Assembly: GCA_030740795.1 (NCBI GenBank)
Contig: JASLWO010000056.1
Span: 1-64,000 of the forward strand
Direction of reading: 5' to 3'
Origin: Acidimicrobiales bacterium
GTDB taxonomy: Bacteria > Actinomycetota > Acidimicrobiia > Acidimicrobiales > UBA8592
Length of the DNA: 64,000 nt
In this document: positions 33,462-40,616 of the stretch, one piece after another
Position numbering within the stretch: position 1 is the stretch's first letter
How the letters are laid out: each line of letters begins with the position of its first letter
Made by a program: the position numbers and the translations under genes
The notes under the pieces: model-generated
Seen by the model: the letters and a program-made list of their open reading frames with translations, nothing else
What the model was told of the DNA's origin: nothing
Databases searched by the model: none

Positions 33462-33998
33462 TTACTGTGCCCTATTGCCTCGAATTAAATCTGTGTGCCC
33501 ATCCCATTCGTCAGCTGCTTTTTTCCAACCGTCAAAGACTTCTCTAATGCCAGGATTGTCTCCATGGAGTTCAAGAAAGCATCCGATCGCTTCGCGTGTA
33601 TCAACATAGATGACGTTGGCAACTGACCATAGCGATGAGGCTACTGGGAATCCGGCGGCCTCATATTTTTCGCCTTCTTTTTCGATGTCGTCATCTGGGA
33701 CGAGCATACCTATGTGGTGGAATCCTTCTTCGCCAGCTGCGTACATGTCTCGGTAGATGGATGGGCCTTCATCGTTTTGTTGGATGAATTGGACGTGGGT
33801 GTCTCCGTGGTAGCCGAATCCGTAATCCAGTGGGACTGTTATTTCTTCTCCCCTGTACAGGTGTCTATCTCCCCAATGTCCTTTGGTGACGAAGAAGGGT
33901 CCGGCTCCTGTGACCCGATTCCATTTTTTGCATGCTTCTTCAATGTCGTTGACGAACCAGGCGTGTTGGACGATTGGGTATCTGATTAGTGGTTCCAT
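33462..33998 (-). CDS. VOC (glyoxalase/bleomycin resistance fold) family protein
   Basis: A 178-residue protein of the vicinal-oxygen-chelate superfamily, metal enzymes such as methylmalonyl-CoA epimerase and ring-cleaving dioxygenases. Two beta-alpha-beta modules are visible: VQHAWFVNDIEEACKKW at the start (first metal His) and GFHHIGMLVPDDDIEKE near residue 105 (second His), with a terminal FLELHGDNPG (Glu ligand). The track start at 34145 adds 49 residues unlike the fold. I use ATG 33998, which has AAGGAA upstream and places the divergent promoter region for the CMD pair in clear space. It is probably linked with that operon. Confidence 0.78.
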   Translation of the reverse strand: MEPLIRYPIVQHAWFVNDIEEACKKWNRVTGAGPFFVTKGHWGDRHLYRGEEITVPLDYGFGYHGDTHVQFIQQNDEGPSIYRDMYAAGEEGFHHIGMLVPDDDIEKEGEKYEAAGFPVASSLWSVANVIYVDTREAIGCFLELHGDNPGIREVFDGWKKAADEWDGHTDLIRGNRAQ

Positions 33999-34081
33999 GA
34001 TTTCCTTCCGGTTGTATTGCAATTTTGGCATTTCCTTTATGAAGTTCCAAAAGAGATATGAATTTTGTTTCAAAATAGATC

Positions 34082-34087
34082 TATTCT
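34082..34087 (+). promoter_or_regulatory. putative leaderless -10 box (TATTCT) of the CMD/selenoprotein operon
   Basis: TATTCT, then six bases, then ATG 34094, with no ribosome-binding site in the spacer. It would start transcription at or next to the ATG. Confidence 0.5.
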
Positions 34088-34093
34088 CTGTGT

Positions 34094-34537
34094 ATGAGTG
34101 AATCAACAAGTGATTTCTTTGAACGGGTTCTAGGGGATCGAACACGTGTTTCTAAGGAGTTAGCCAATATCCATGATTTAGCGTGGGAAGTAACCAATAA
34201 AGAAATTTTGGGTTTGTGTAAGTTACGGATTGCCATGATTTTAGGTTGTGATTCTGAAGTTGATGTTATGAGTCAACAGTTAAATTCTTTAAAGGTAAGC
34301 GCTCTTTCACAATGGCCGACGTCCAATCATTTCAGTGATCTTGAGAAGTCGTGTTTGCGGTTCGCTGAGGAGTTCATTATTGATGTGGCTTCTATTCCTG
34401 ATGATTCCGCTTTTGCCATTCGAGACCACCTTGAAGATGAGGGTTTTGTGAATTTTGTGAATGCTTTGCTTGTGATTGAGCAACGACTACGGCTTTTGAT
34501 TGTGTGGAGACAAATGTTTGAGAAAGCAACGGTATGA
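34094..34537 (+). CDS. CMD/AhpD-like protein, partner of the selenoprotein candidate
   Basis: A 147-residue all-helical protein of the carboxymuconolactone decarboxylase fold. The helix KEILGLCKLRIAMILGCDSE near residue 33 corresponds to the redox-centre helix of the family, but the CxxC pair is reduced to a single Cys (CDSE). The second conserved region is KSCLRFAEEFIIDV near residue 92, followed by FVNFVNALLVIEQRLRLLI. Because its stop overlaps the start of the next gene (ATGA), the two are translationally coupled. They look like two halves of a heteromeric AhpD-like enzyme in which only the second keeps a complete redox motif. No function beyond this is claimed. Confidence 0.72.
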   Translation: MSESTSDFFERVLGDRTRVSKELANIHDLAWEVTNKEILGLCKLRIAMILGCDSEVDVMSQQLNSLKVSALSQWPTSNHFSDLEKSCLRFAEEFIIDVASIPDDSAFAIRDHLEDEGFVNFVNALLVIEQRLRLLIVWRQMFEKATV

Positions 34538-35031
34538 GCCGATCTCAGAGAGTTGATTCAACTGGTTTTAACACGTTGTTCCGTGAAGCTCTTTCGCGAT
34601 GGCAGGAAGAAGTGGTGCAGTTGGCTTTAGTTGACCCTGTTACAACAGAGATGGTGCGTCTACGTTGTGCAGAGCATCATGATTGTCATACGTGACGGTC
34701 TTTGCGTCTAGCAGTTGCTAGAGAAAATGGTTTGGATGAAGAAATGGCTCAGAAAGCTCTTCAAAATGATGCAGCTTTAGATCGCCGTCATTCTTTAGCA
34801 ATACGGTTTGCCACCGATTTAATGACTCAACCCAATGCTATGACTGAAGAATTATTGGAAGGGCTTAGGGAATTCTTCACTGATGATCAATTGATTGAGT
34901 TGTCACTCGATGTGATGAAGTGGAATTATCAAAAAGTTTCGGTGGCGCTAGGGACAGATAGAGAGGTACGCGAAGGTGAATTGAGTGAACTCCATTTCAA
35001 TGAAAAAGGACAGTGGTCCTTTAATCTTTAG
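34534..35031 (+). CDS. CMD/AhpD-like protein with in-frame TGA at the redox cysteine (candidate selenoprotein, CxxU)
   Basis: A continuous reading frame of 165 codons, interrupted only by TGA at codon 54 (34693-34695). Upstream sequence reads TTEMVRLRCAEHHDCHT and downstream RSLRLAVARENGLDEEMAQK, which together are the ordinary CMD/AhpD redox helix with the second Cys of CxxC replaced by TGA. Both halves are coding and in frame, so the split in the ORF track (34702 start) is artificial. A 6-bp hairpin follows at 34707-34722. The first codon overlaps the preceding stop (ATGA). I infer selenocysteine insertion; a nonsense mutation is the alternative. The C-terminus overlaps the DUF2889 gene end by four bases. 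Confidence 0.7.
34693..34727 (+). promoter_or_regulatory. candidate bacterial SECIS element
   Basis: After the TGA, TCTAGC (34707-34712) pairs perfectly with GCTAGA (34717-34722) around the loop AGTT. The loop starts 17 bases after the TGA and has G at its second position. TTT at 34701-34703 can pair with AAA at 34725-34727 to extend the stem beyond an internal loop. As I recall the bacterial model, the loop is 16-37 bases away with a G among its first two bases, and this fits. Confidence 0.6.
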
Positions 35032-35687
35032 AAATCGCCCCATTCTTCAGGTTTACGACCGAGTTGTATAAGCCGTTCGGTTACTTGTAGCGGGGGTTCA
35101 GATTTCTTACCTTCCGATATTTCAGCGACATGTTGCCCGTCTTCTCTCCACACATGGCAAGTATTGATATTGCTCTTAAACATGGCAGAACGGTTGTAAT
35201 CAAGCGACCCTGAGGTACCTCCCTGCTTACGGCGTTTTATCACTGCCATAGACCAAGTTGATTGGACAACAGCTGGAGCCATAGCCTGAAGCAACGCTGT
35301 GATGTGAGTGCATCCTCGTGGCCCTCCAAAAAGCTCACGTACTTTATGGGTGAACCCTCTGGCAATGTTCAATCCGACAAGGCTCTCATAATGATCAAGT
35401 ATCTGAGGGCATCCGGAATGCGGGTGGGTTTCAAACCCGACGCTCACATCTACTATTTCAAGTTTGGGAAGACTTACTTTCATCTCGACTTGCATCTGGT
35501 GAATTTCGAGTTCTTCTGGATCGTCTACAACGTAGAGTCCTGGTGGTTTCATGTCAGAAATAGCTCCCCGTACGAGCATTTCATCCTCCCCTATCCGGTA
35601 GACACGGGTTTCGTACCGTCGGGTATGGATGATGTCAAGATCGTCATCTGGAGGTAGGAGAGATTGAGGGGAGTTATCTGTGTTCAT
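35028..35687 (-). CDS. DUF2889 family protein
   Basis: A 219-residue protein of the DUF2889 family, often found near aromatic or steroid catabolic genes but of unknown function. The family core is ETHPHSGCPQILDHYESLVG followed by LNIARGFTHKVRELFGG and RGCTHITALLQAMAPAVVQS, which is very well conserved. The His/Cys residues (HPHSGC, GCTHI) could bind metal. The N-terminal part is a beta-rich segment (YETRVYRIGEDEMLVRGAISD). It faces the selenoprotein candidate tail to tail with a four-base overlap and is divergent from the SDR gene at 35776. Confidence 0.82.
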   Translation of the reverse strand: MNTDNSPQSLLPPDDDLDIIHTRRYETRVYRIGEDEMLVRGAISDMKPPGLYVVDDPEELEIHQMQVEMKVSLPKLEIVDVSVGFETHPHSGCPQILDHYESLVGLNIARGFTHKVRELFGGPRGCTHITALLQAMAPAVVQSTWSMAVIKRRKQGGTSGSLDYNRSAMFKSNINTCHVWREDGQHVAEISEGKKSEPPLQVTERLIQLGRKPEEWGDF

Positions 35688-35775
35688 GCTTTCAGTATGT
35701 CTCGGGATGCGGTATTAAACACCTAATTTGCTATTTGGATGTGCAATAACCTTCTTTGTGGGTGAACATTAGGGA

Positions 35776-36564
35776 ATGGTCTTGGACTCTTTCAACTTGG
35801 ATAATCATGTCGCTATAGTTACCGGTGCTAGCCGTGGAATCGGCAAAGCGGTAGCTATCGGGTTCGCTGAAGCCGGTGCTGACGTGGTTATTGGAGCCCG
35901 AAATGAAGATGACCTGAAGGAAGTCTCTGAACAAATTCAAAATGTTGGTCGTGAAGTTGTGACTGTTAGCGGGAGCCTGGCTAAACGTGAAGGGTTGGAA
36001 GCCTTAGTTGATGCAGCTGTCGCACGATTCGGAAGAGTCACAACGGTAGTTAACAATATTGGCGGTTCGATGCCTTCTGGTTTTATGGACACAACCGAAG
36101 AAGCTTTCACTGACGCTTTACGGTGGAATGTAACGACTGCGTTTAACTTGACTCAGTTAGCGGTCCCCTATCTAGCTGAATCTGGGAATGGAAGTGTGAT
36201 AAATATCGCTTCAGCGGCTGGGCGTTTCCCTAGCAGGGGCTTTTCAGCGTACGGAACGGCAAAAGCGGCGATGATTCAACTTACAATACATTCTTCCCTT
36301 GATCTCGCTCCCCGAATCCGTGTAAACGCAATTGCTCCTGGAGCGATCAAAACTTCGGCACTAGAGATAGTCCTAACAAATGAGGAAATACATGATGCAA
36401 TGGTGGCGGGGACCCCCATGAACCGTTTGGGAGAAGTTGATGATGTCACCGCTGCCGCCATTTATCTCGCTTCACCGGCAGCGTCCTATGTGACCGGTCA
36501 GGTTCTGGGCGTGGATGGTGGAATACGTTCATCTAATTTTGATATGGGCATACCCGACGTCTAA
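35776..36564 (+). CDS. short-chain dehydrogenase/reductase (SDR)
   Basis: A 262-residue classical SDR. The nucleotide motif is TGASRGIGKAVAIGFAEAG near residue 17, then ARNEDDL (Arg after strand 2, consistent with NADPH). NNIGG replaces the usual NNAG, the catalytic Ser lies in NIASAAGRFP, and YGTAKAAMIQL contains Tyr-x3-Lys. The C-terminus (ASYVTGQVLGVDGG) is canonical. It is divergent from DUF2889 and overlaps the end of the NAD-kinase-like gene by four bases, tail to tail. Substrate unknown; the catabolic neighbours point to an alcohol or ketone intermediate. Confidence 0.88.
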   Translation: MVLDSFNLDNHVAIVTGASRGIGKAVAIGFAEAGADVVIGARNEDDLKEVSEQIQNVGREVVTVSGSLAKREGLEALVDAAVARFGRVTTVVNNIGGSMPSGFMDTTEEAFTDALRWNVTTAFNLTQLAVPYLAESGNGSVINIASAAGRFPSRGFSAYGTAKAAMIQLTIHSSLDLAPRIRVNAIAPGAIKTSALEIVLTNEEIHDAMVAGTPMNRLGEVDDVTAAAIYLASPAASYVTGQVLGVDGGIRSSNFDMGIPDV

Positions 36565-37601
36565 CCGTCAATCATCACATGCCGTCCGTGGCTCATGGCT
36601 TTTGCTGGGTCAATAACTTGAGGACCATCCCTACGGACGCTAAGAGTTACAGTTTTTCCTCTTGGGACACGTAATTTTCTTTCCCCGTCAAAAGCAAGAA
36701 GAACTTCACCAGTTACAGGAATCTCCTCTCCAAAAGATAACGATGTGACTTTTTCAACCCCGATCGTGTCATAATGCCCCGGTGCTGTGGGTGCTTTAAT
36801 TTTTGTCATATCGCTCCCACTCCCCACGGGTGCGAAACGTATGTATAAAGCACTATCTTCTATTGCTGTAAGGGGTTTTAGTAGTCCTCCTACGGACGAG
36901 AATCCTATTGCAGCCGGATCTGCTTGTGTAAGAATCGCCATATTCATCGTCTTAGGATCAAACAGCTCCAAAGAACCGACATATGGGTCATTTACCGCAA
37001 CGGCATCTATTAATGCAATATCTGAGATTTCATCCTCTCCAGACACATGTATCAATTTTGCTACAACTGAAACATCATTGAGGGAAACAGCGCCAGTGGC
37101 TACAAGTCCGAGGGATGTCCCAGCAACAGTGGGTTCTATGAACGCTGGAAACGCATTGTTAGTACCTGTTGAAACCGGAATAACAGGAATATTCTGCCAA
37201 CCCTTTACTACGGCACGATTTGTTCCATCCCCTCCAAGAACACCAGCGCATGGAACTCCAAGTTCATTTAACCGTCTTGCCGCAATGGTTGAGTCCTCCT
37301 CAGTGAAGGTCATTGTGTCATTAACGTAATTTATTTCTATCCCCCTTATAGTCTCAGTCGCGCGTCTGACAATCTGCATCGGCTCATAATTCACGAAAAA
37401 GTTCTCTACTCCTACCGCCATTGCTCCAAGAACTATCCGCCGGACAATACTGACTTTTTCTTCAACTGTTGAACGCCCTGCGGCAGCAACCGCCCTTCGA
37501 ACATCCCCCCCTGATCTGGGGTTAACAATGATGCCGACGCTATCGTTCACCCCGTTGAACTTACGCCAAATAATGCTTTGAGCAAATTCATTACGGTCCA
37601 T
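36561..37601 (-). CDS. ATP-NAD kinase-like (AcoX type) family protein
   Basis: A protein of 346 residues with the diacylglycerol kinase/NAD kinase nucleotide fold: SVGIIVNPRSGGDVRR near residue 21 and AGVLGGDGTNRAVVKGW near residue 125 (the GGDGT phosphate site). It matches the AcoX-type group found near acetoin or dehydrogenase genes, whose physiological substrate is not settled. The C-terminal half is a beta-rich region with FSSVGGLLKPLTAIEDSALY. The track start adds 15 residues; ATG 37601 has GAGGAAGTGGG just upstream and is preferred. The metal-dependent regulator gene begins 43 bases away on the other strand, so the two promoters share a short divergent region. Confidence 0.78.
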   Translation of the reverse strand: MDRNEFAQSIIWRKFNGVNDSVGIIVNPRSGGDVRRAVAAAGRSTVEEKVSIVRRIVLGAMAVGVENFFVNYEPMQIVRRATETIRGIEINYVNDTMTFTEEDSTIAARRLNELGVPCAGVLGGDGTNRAVVKGWQNIPVIPVSTGTNNAFPAFIEPTVAGTSLGLVATGAVSLNDVSVVAKLIHVSGEDEISDIALIDAVAVNDPYVGSLELFDPKTMNMAILTQADPAAIGFSSVGGLLKPLTAIEDSALYIRFAPVGSGSDMTKIKAPTAPGHYDTIGVEKVTSLSFGEEIPVTGEVLLAFDGERKLRVPRGKTVTLSVRRDGPQVIDPAKAMSHGRHVMIDG

Positions 37602-37632
37602 ATTCCCACTTCCTCTAGAGAAAGGAATGAGG

Positions 37633-37638
37633 TAGAGT
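37633..37638 (+). promoter_or_regulatory. putative leaderless -10 box (TAGAGT) of the DtxR-family gene
   Basis: TAGAGT, six bases, then ATG 37645. No Shine-Dalgarno sequence lies between, so a leaderless message is likely. Confidence 0.45.
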
Positions 37639-37644
37639 AAAGAC

Positions 37645-38316
37645 ATGCCTTACCAAAGCACCGATCATCACCCCGCTTTTGAAGAATATTGCGAAACAAT
37701 ATTTGAGCTAGATGAGGACGGGGTTGATGTAATCCAAGCGCGAATAGTTGAACGTCTACAAATTTCTCGTCCAGCGGTTTCAGAAATGATCAAAAAAATG
37801 GCTGACGCTCAACTCGTTAAAATAAAAGAGAATTCAATCACATTAACAAATGAAGGTTTGAAGTTGGCTAACCTAGTGGTTCGCCGCCACCGGCTAGCAG
37901 AAAGATTTCTTACTGATGTTCTCGGCTTGAGTTGGGCTGAAGCCCACCATGAAGCGGGGAAATGGGAACACGTAATTTCACCACGTGTTGAGGCAGCATT
38001 TCTACAAGTACTTGAAGATCCCACCACCTGCCCACATGGGAACCCTATTCCGGGATCCAATTATCAACTTCCTGAAGGAACCTCTTCTTTATCTGAAATT
38101 TCAGTTGGTGATAAATTTATTATTGAAAGAATTCCCGAAGAGCTAGAGTTCCAACCTGGACTTCTAGAATTTTTAGAAGAATCAAATCTTATTCCTGGTG
38201 AGAATGGCACTGTTACTGCTGTTTCCCCTGATGGGACGACAACAGTTGATGTTAAAGGTAAAAAAGTGGGGGTAGGAGCGTTCGCTTCTCAAAGAATCCT
38301 CGTCTGCACATCATAA
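37645..38316 (+). CDS. DtxR/IdeR/MntR family metal-dependent transcriptional regulator
   Basis: A 223-residue iron- or manganese-dependent repressor. The N-terminal winged helix has the recognition segment RLQISRPAVSEMIKKM near residue 35. The dimerisation domain carries metal ligands in the usual place: RRHRLAERFLTDVLG near residue 75 and AEAHHEAGKWEHVIS near residue 97. The C-terminal FeoA/SH3-like domain (LIPGENGTVTAVSPDGTTTVDVKGKKV) identifies the longer IdeR/DtxR branch. It probably represses metal uptake genes in this window (Fbp system, Fea1-like protein) and possibly the gene at 38344, whose promoter contains a TTAGGCATGCCTAA palindrome. The gene itself appears leaderless. Confidence 0.9.
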   Translation: MPYQSTDHHPAFEEYCETIFELDEDGVDVIQARIVERLQISRPAVSEMIKKMADAQLVKIKENSITLTNEGLKLANLVVRRHRLAERFLTDVLGLSWAEAHHEAGKWEHVISPRVEAAFLQVLEDPTTCPHGNPIPGSNYQLPEGTSSLSEISVGDKFIIERIPEELEFQPGLLEFLEESNLIPGENGTVTAVSPDGTTTVDVKGKKVGVGAFASQRILVCTS

Positions 38317-38343
38317 AAATCTGTTCGAGGTTCAGCTTTCCCG

Positions 38344-38922
38344 CTAGAGATCAGTTCTAGAGCTCTCTTTACTTTTCTGTCCCTTTGCGGGGGCACACCT
38401 TGAATTATTCTCTAATGAGGAAGAGATCTCTTTCACGAGGCATGCGCTATACCCGATAAGGACGAGTTCATTTAGAAGTTCCTCTGATATTTCATCATCG
38501 ACGGAAACACGGATGGTCGTTACTCCTAGAACTGGGTCAGGAGTCAATAATGCATCGACTGGGCTTTGGGAAATCCCATCTATATCGGCTTCATTGAGAA
38601 TTTCATAGACTATTTCAGGACGTAAAGTTGTGCTAAACCATCGTTCTTTTCTCTTGGCTTCAACAGTTTGGTAAATTCCACCTCCCGAATCTGTAATGGC
38701 TCCTTTTATCTGAAAGTCTTTAATCCATTTTGTAAAATCTGGTCGACTCGGGCATGAACTAGATGCAATTATTTTTCGCATTTCACATAGAGTAAAATCC
38801 GCACTTGGGTGGGTTCCTGCTCGATATTCTTGCCCATCTTGAGATGTAAATACTATTTCGGCACCTGGGATGATGTGGGCTAATGCTGTTTCCAGTCTTA
38901 GTCTCTCGAGCTTGTCCCCCAT
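38344..38922 (-). CDS. uncharacterised protein
   Basis: A 192-residue soluble protein I do not recognise. It has no signal peptide or membrane helix. It has Cys at TLCEMRKIIASSSCPS near residue 42, a GGGIYQT turn, and a polar C-terminal tail (SLENNSRCAPAKGQKSKESS). I use ATG 38922, preceded by AGGG eight to nine bases upstream; the longer track ORF (38973) would code through a perfect hairpin and is unlikely. It converges on the DtxR-family gene. Its own promoter region contains a DtxR-type palindrome between -35 and -10, and a long leader with a strong hairpin. This suggests metal-controlled expression, but the function is not known. Confidence 0.55.
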   Translation of the reverse strand: MGDKLERLRLETALAHIIPGAEIVFTSQDGQEYRAGTHPSADFTLCEMRKIIASSSCPSRPDFTKWIKDFQIKGAITDSGGGIYQTVEAKRKERWFSTTLRPEIVYEILNEADIDGISQSPVDALLTPDPVLGVTTIRVSVDDEISEELLNELVLIGYSACLVKEISSSLENNSRCAPAKGQKSKESSRTDL

Positions 38923-38932
38923 AGCATTAACC

Positions 38933-39052
38933 CTAAGAAGATAGAAGCTGTGCGGCCGCACAGCCAGCCGCACAGCTTCTAGATCTTTTGCTTTTGCTTA
39001 TATGAAATTGTGGACTTTGGTCTCCATCTGGGGAAGTTGTTAAGCGATGCAT
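38933..39052 (-). CDS. possible 39-codon upstream ORF (leader peptide)
   Basis: An ATG at 39052 with AGAGG one base upstream opens a 39-codon frame that ends in TAG at 38933, 11 bases before the main start. Its 3' part (SRSCAAGCAAAQLL) is encoded in the hairpin arms, so ribosomes on it could change which hairpin forms. Short and unproven; low confidence. Confidence 0.2.
   Translation of the reverse strand: MHRLTTSPDGDQSPQFHISKSKRSRSCAAGCAAAQLLSS
38943..38980 (-). repeat. strong inverted repeat with three copies of a 9-mer (leader hairpin)
   Basis: Arms AGAAGCTGTGCGG (38943-38955) and CCGCACAGCTTCT (38968-38980) pair over 13 bases (14 with the flanking T-A). The 12-base loop starts with another copy of CCGCACAGC, so a perfect 18-base palindrome GCTGTGCGGCCGCACAGC is nested at one side and two hairpins are mutually exclusive. 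No T-run follows on the minus strand. It ends about 20 bases before the ATG at 38922. Confidence 0.7.
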
Positions 39053-39070
39053 TCCTCTATCCACATCTTC

Positions 39071-39099
39071 ATATTAGGCATGCCTAACACTTTATGCAA
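39071..39099 (-). promoter_or_regulatory. promoter with embedded DtxR-type palindrome
   Basis: On the minus strand: TTGCAT (-35, 39099-39094), exactly 17 bases, then TAATAT (-10, 39076-39071). The perfect 14-base palindrome TTAGGCATGCCTAA (39074-39087) fills the spacer and overlaps the -10, where bound repressor would block polymerase. It resembles the TTAGG...CCTAA form of IdeR/DtxR boxes. It drives the gene at 38344 if used. Confidence 0.5.
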
Positions 39100-39127
39100 G
39101 TCGTACTTTCTATTTTTTAAATTTTTT

Positions 39128-40504
39128 TTAATCTTCAACTACATGGTCTTTGAAGGTGCTGATAGCTGCATCCCATTGAGCTCGATCAAATCCACCTTCT
39201 TTATTGAGTGATGCTGCTGCATCCCAACCCATAGCCAAGGTGTGATGAAGATTATCTGGAACCAGCAACCCTTGTCTCCCAAATGGAATGAGACGTCCAA
39301 GAGATTTTGACCATTCCAACAACATTTCCCTCTCTGCCATAGTCTGCTTTTCAAAAACAGGATAAACCGAAGGCAACCTTCTCGATTTTGTTTCTACATG
39401 GTTTATCTTTGGCAACCGAAGATGATTGAGGTCAGATTTAACCATTTCCCCAAGGTCTTCATCTGAACTATTCCATAGTTCATCCCCTACCCAGCATGGT
39501 ATTTCCGCACAGAGAACCGTTACCCCGTCTGGATCATCCCCATCTCGATAGTTTTTGGGTTCCGAAAGTCGAGCAATTTTTGTTTCTACGCCAGGGAGAT
39601 AATGCGCATCAAACTCAGTGAATTGATCTTGTTCTAGAACAAGATAGGTAAGAATCATCCCTCGAACTCGTAAAGCTTCAGCGGCATTGATAATTTCCTG
39701 TGAGGGTTTTGGGTGGATCATTTTCGTCAGCGCAGTAAGGGGAGCTGTTGTCCAAACATATTCTGCTTCGTAATGCGTATCCCCGACAGAGACAATGCAA
39801 CCTTCTTCTTGGAGTTGAATCATATTCACCGGCGAATTCAGGTGTATCCGACCCCCTGCTTCTTCAACTGCTTGCGCGAGTGCTTCAACAATCTGCCCAT
39901 ACCCCAGCTTCGGGTAAAGGAAGGTTCTCCCTGCAGGAGTTGACGATTTTACGAGTCTTTTAAGAATCGCTAACGGTGATTTGGCTGAGACTCTACGACG
40001 GGCTTGTTCTCCATCTATTGCATGTCCGGGAACTCCCCAAAGTTTTTCCGCATACGGGCTATAAAACTGGGTTGCGACTGTTTTCCCTAGACGATTACTT
40101 ACCTCATCATCAAAAGTTTGTGGGGATTTTTTTACGAATGGACGTTGCAGAATATCAAGGGCAGAAAGAAATGAGAAGCGAAACGGGAGGTGCTTTATCA
40201 TGTCCGTTGTTCGTAAAGGAAAGGCAACCCAGCGATCGTAGAGACGGATCCTTCCGTTTCTTTCTCTGACTTGAAGTTCATCTCCTAGCAAGTCAGAAAT
40301 ACGTTGAAGGAGATGTGATGGAGTGGATGGGTGCAGTCGATGAGAACCAAAATCCACTCGTTGTCCTCTAATCTCAAAGCTTCCGGACATTCCGCCAACA
40401 CCATCAGCGCTCTCATAAACATCAACGTTATGGCCTGCTTCAGCAGCTCTCCATGCTGCCATGAGCCCAGCTGGCCCAGCACCAATAATTGCTATATCAG
40501 TCAT
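39128..40504 (-). CDS. FAD-dependent oxidoreductase (protoporphyrinogen oxidase/UDP-galactopyranose mutase-like)
   Basis: A 458-residue flavoprotein with a N-terminal FAD motif IAIIGAGPAGLMAAWRAAEAG and VGGMSGSFEIRGQRVDFGSHRLHP, the phosphate- and flavin-binding elements of the amine oxidase/UDP-Gal mutase superfamily. The middle has KLWGVPGHAIDGEQARRR, and the C-terminus has RRLPSVYPVFEK and a final GRQGLLVPDNLHHTLAMG, a typical flavin-lid region. Members in polysaccharide clusters act on sugar nucleotides or related substrates. It is divergent from the epimerase gene, supporting a sugar-nucleotide role, but the substrate is not certain. Confidence 0.75.
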   Translation of the reverse strand: MTDIAIIGAGPAGLMAAWRAAEAGHNVDVYESADGVGGMSGSFEIRGQRVDFGSHRLHPSTPSHLLQRISDLLGDELQVRERNGRIRLYDRWVAFPLRTTDMIKHLPFRFSFLSALDILQRPFVKKSPQTFDDEVSNRLGKTVATQFYSPYAEKLWGVPGHAIDGEQARRRVSAKSPLAILKRLVKSSTPAGRTFLYPKLGYGQIVEALAQAVEEAGGRIHLNSPVNMIQLQEEGCIVSVGDTHYEAEYVWTTAPLTALTKMIHPKPSQEIINAAEALRVRGMILTYLVLEQDQFTEFDAHYLPGVETKIARLSEPKNYRDGDDPDGVTVLCAEIPCWVGDELWNSSDEDLGEMVKSDLNHLRLPKINHVETKSRRLPSVYPVFEKQTMAEREMLLEWSKSLGRLIPFGRQGLLVPDNLHHTLAMGWDAAASLNKEGGFDRAQWDAAISTFKDHVVED

Positions 40505-40561
40505 ATTTAACTCCTACTGAAGTCATTGAGTTGGTTTCTCCTCCATCTAATATGTAAAGTA

Positions 40562-40568
40562 TGCCTAA
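40562..40568 (+). promoter_or_regulatory. half-site of the DtxR-like palindrome (TGCCTAA)
   Basis: TAAAGTATGCCTAA matches 10 of 14 positions of the palindrome at 39074, with the right half intact, in the divergent region between the FAD oxidoreductase and the epimerase. Weak evidence on its own. Confidence 0.25.
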
Positions 40569-40616
40569 TTAATAACGTAAACTATACGTTCTACTAAGAC
40601 GTTACGAATTTTGGAA

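Noticed and set aside
34693-34695. Simple nonsense mutation (pseudogene) at TGA
   Set aside because: Kept as the alternative, but less likely: the stop falls exactly on the redox Cys, both halves are intact, and a hairpin at SECIS spacing follows.
34702-35031. ORF track entry starting at TTG 34702 as an independent 109-residue gene
   Set aside because: The start falls inside the hairpin, two codons after the in-frame TGA, with no ribosome-binding site. The upstream frame is homologous to the same family, so it is one gene read through TGA.
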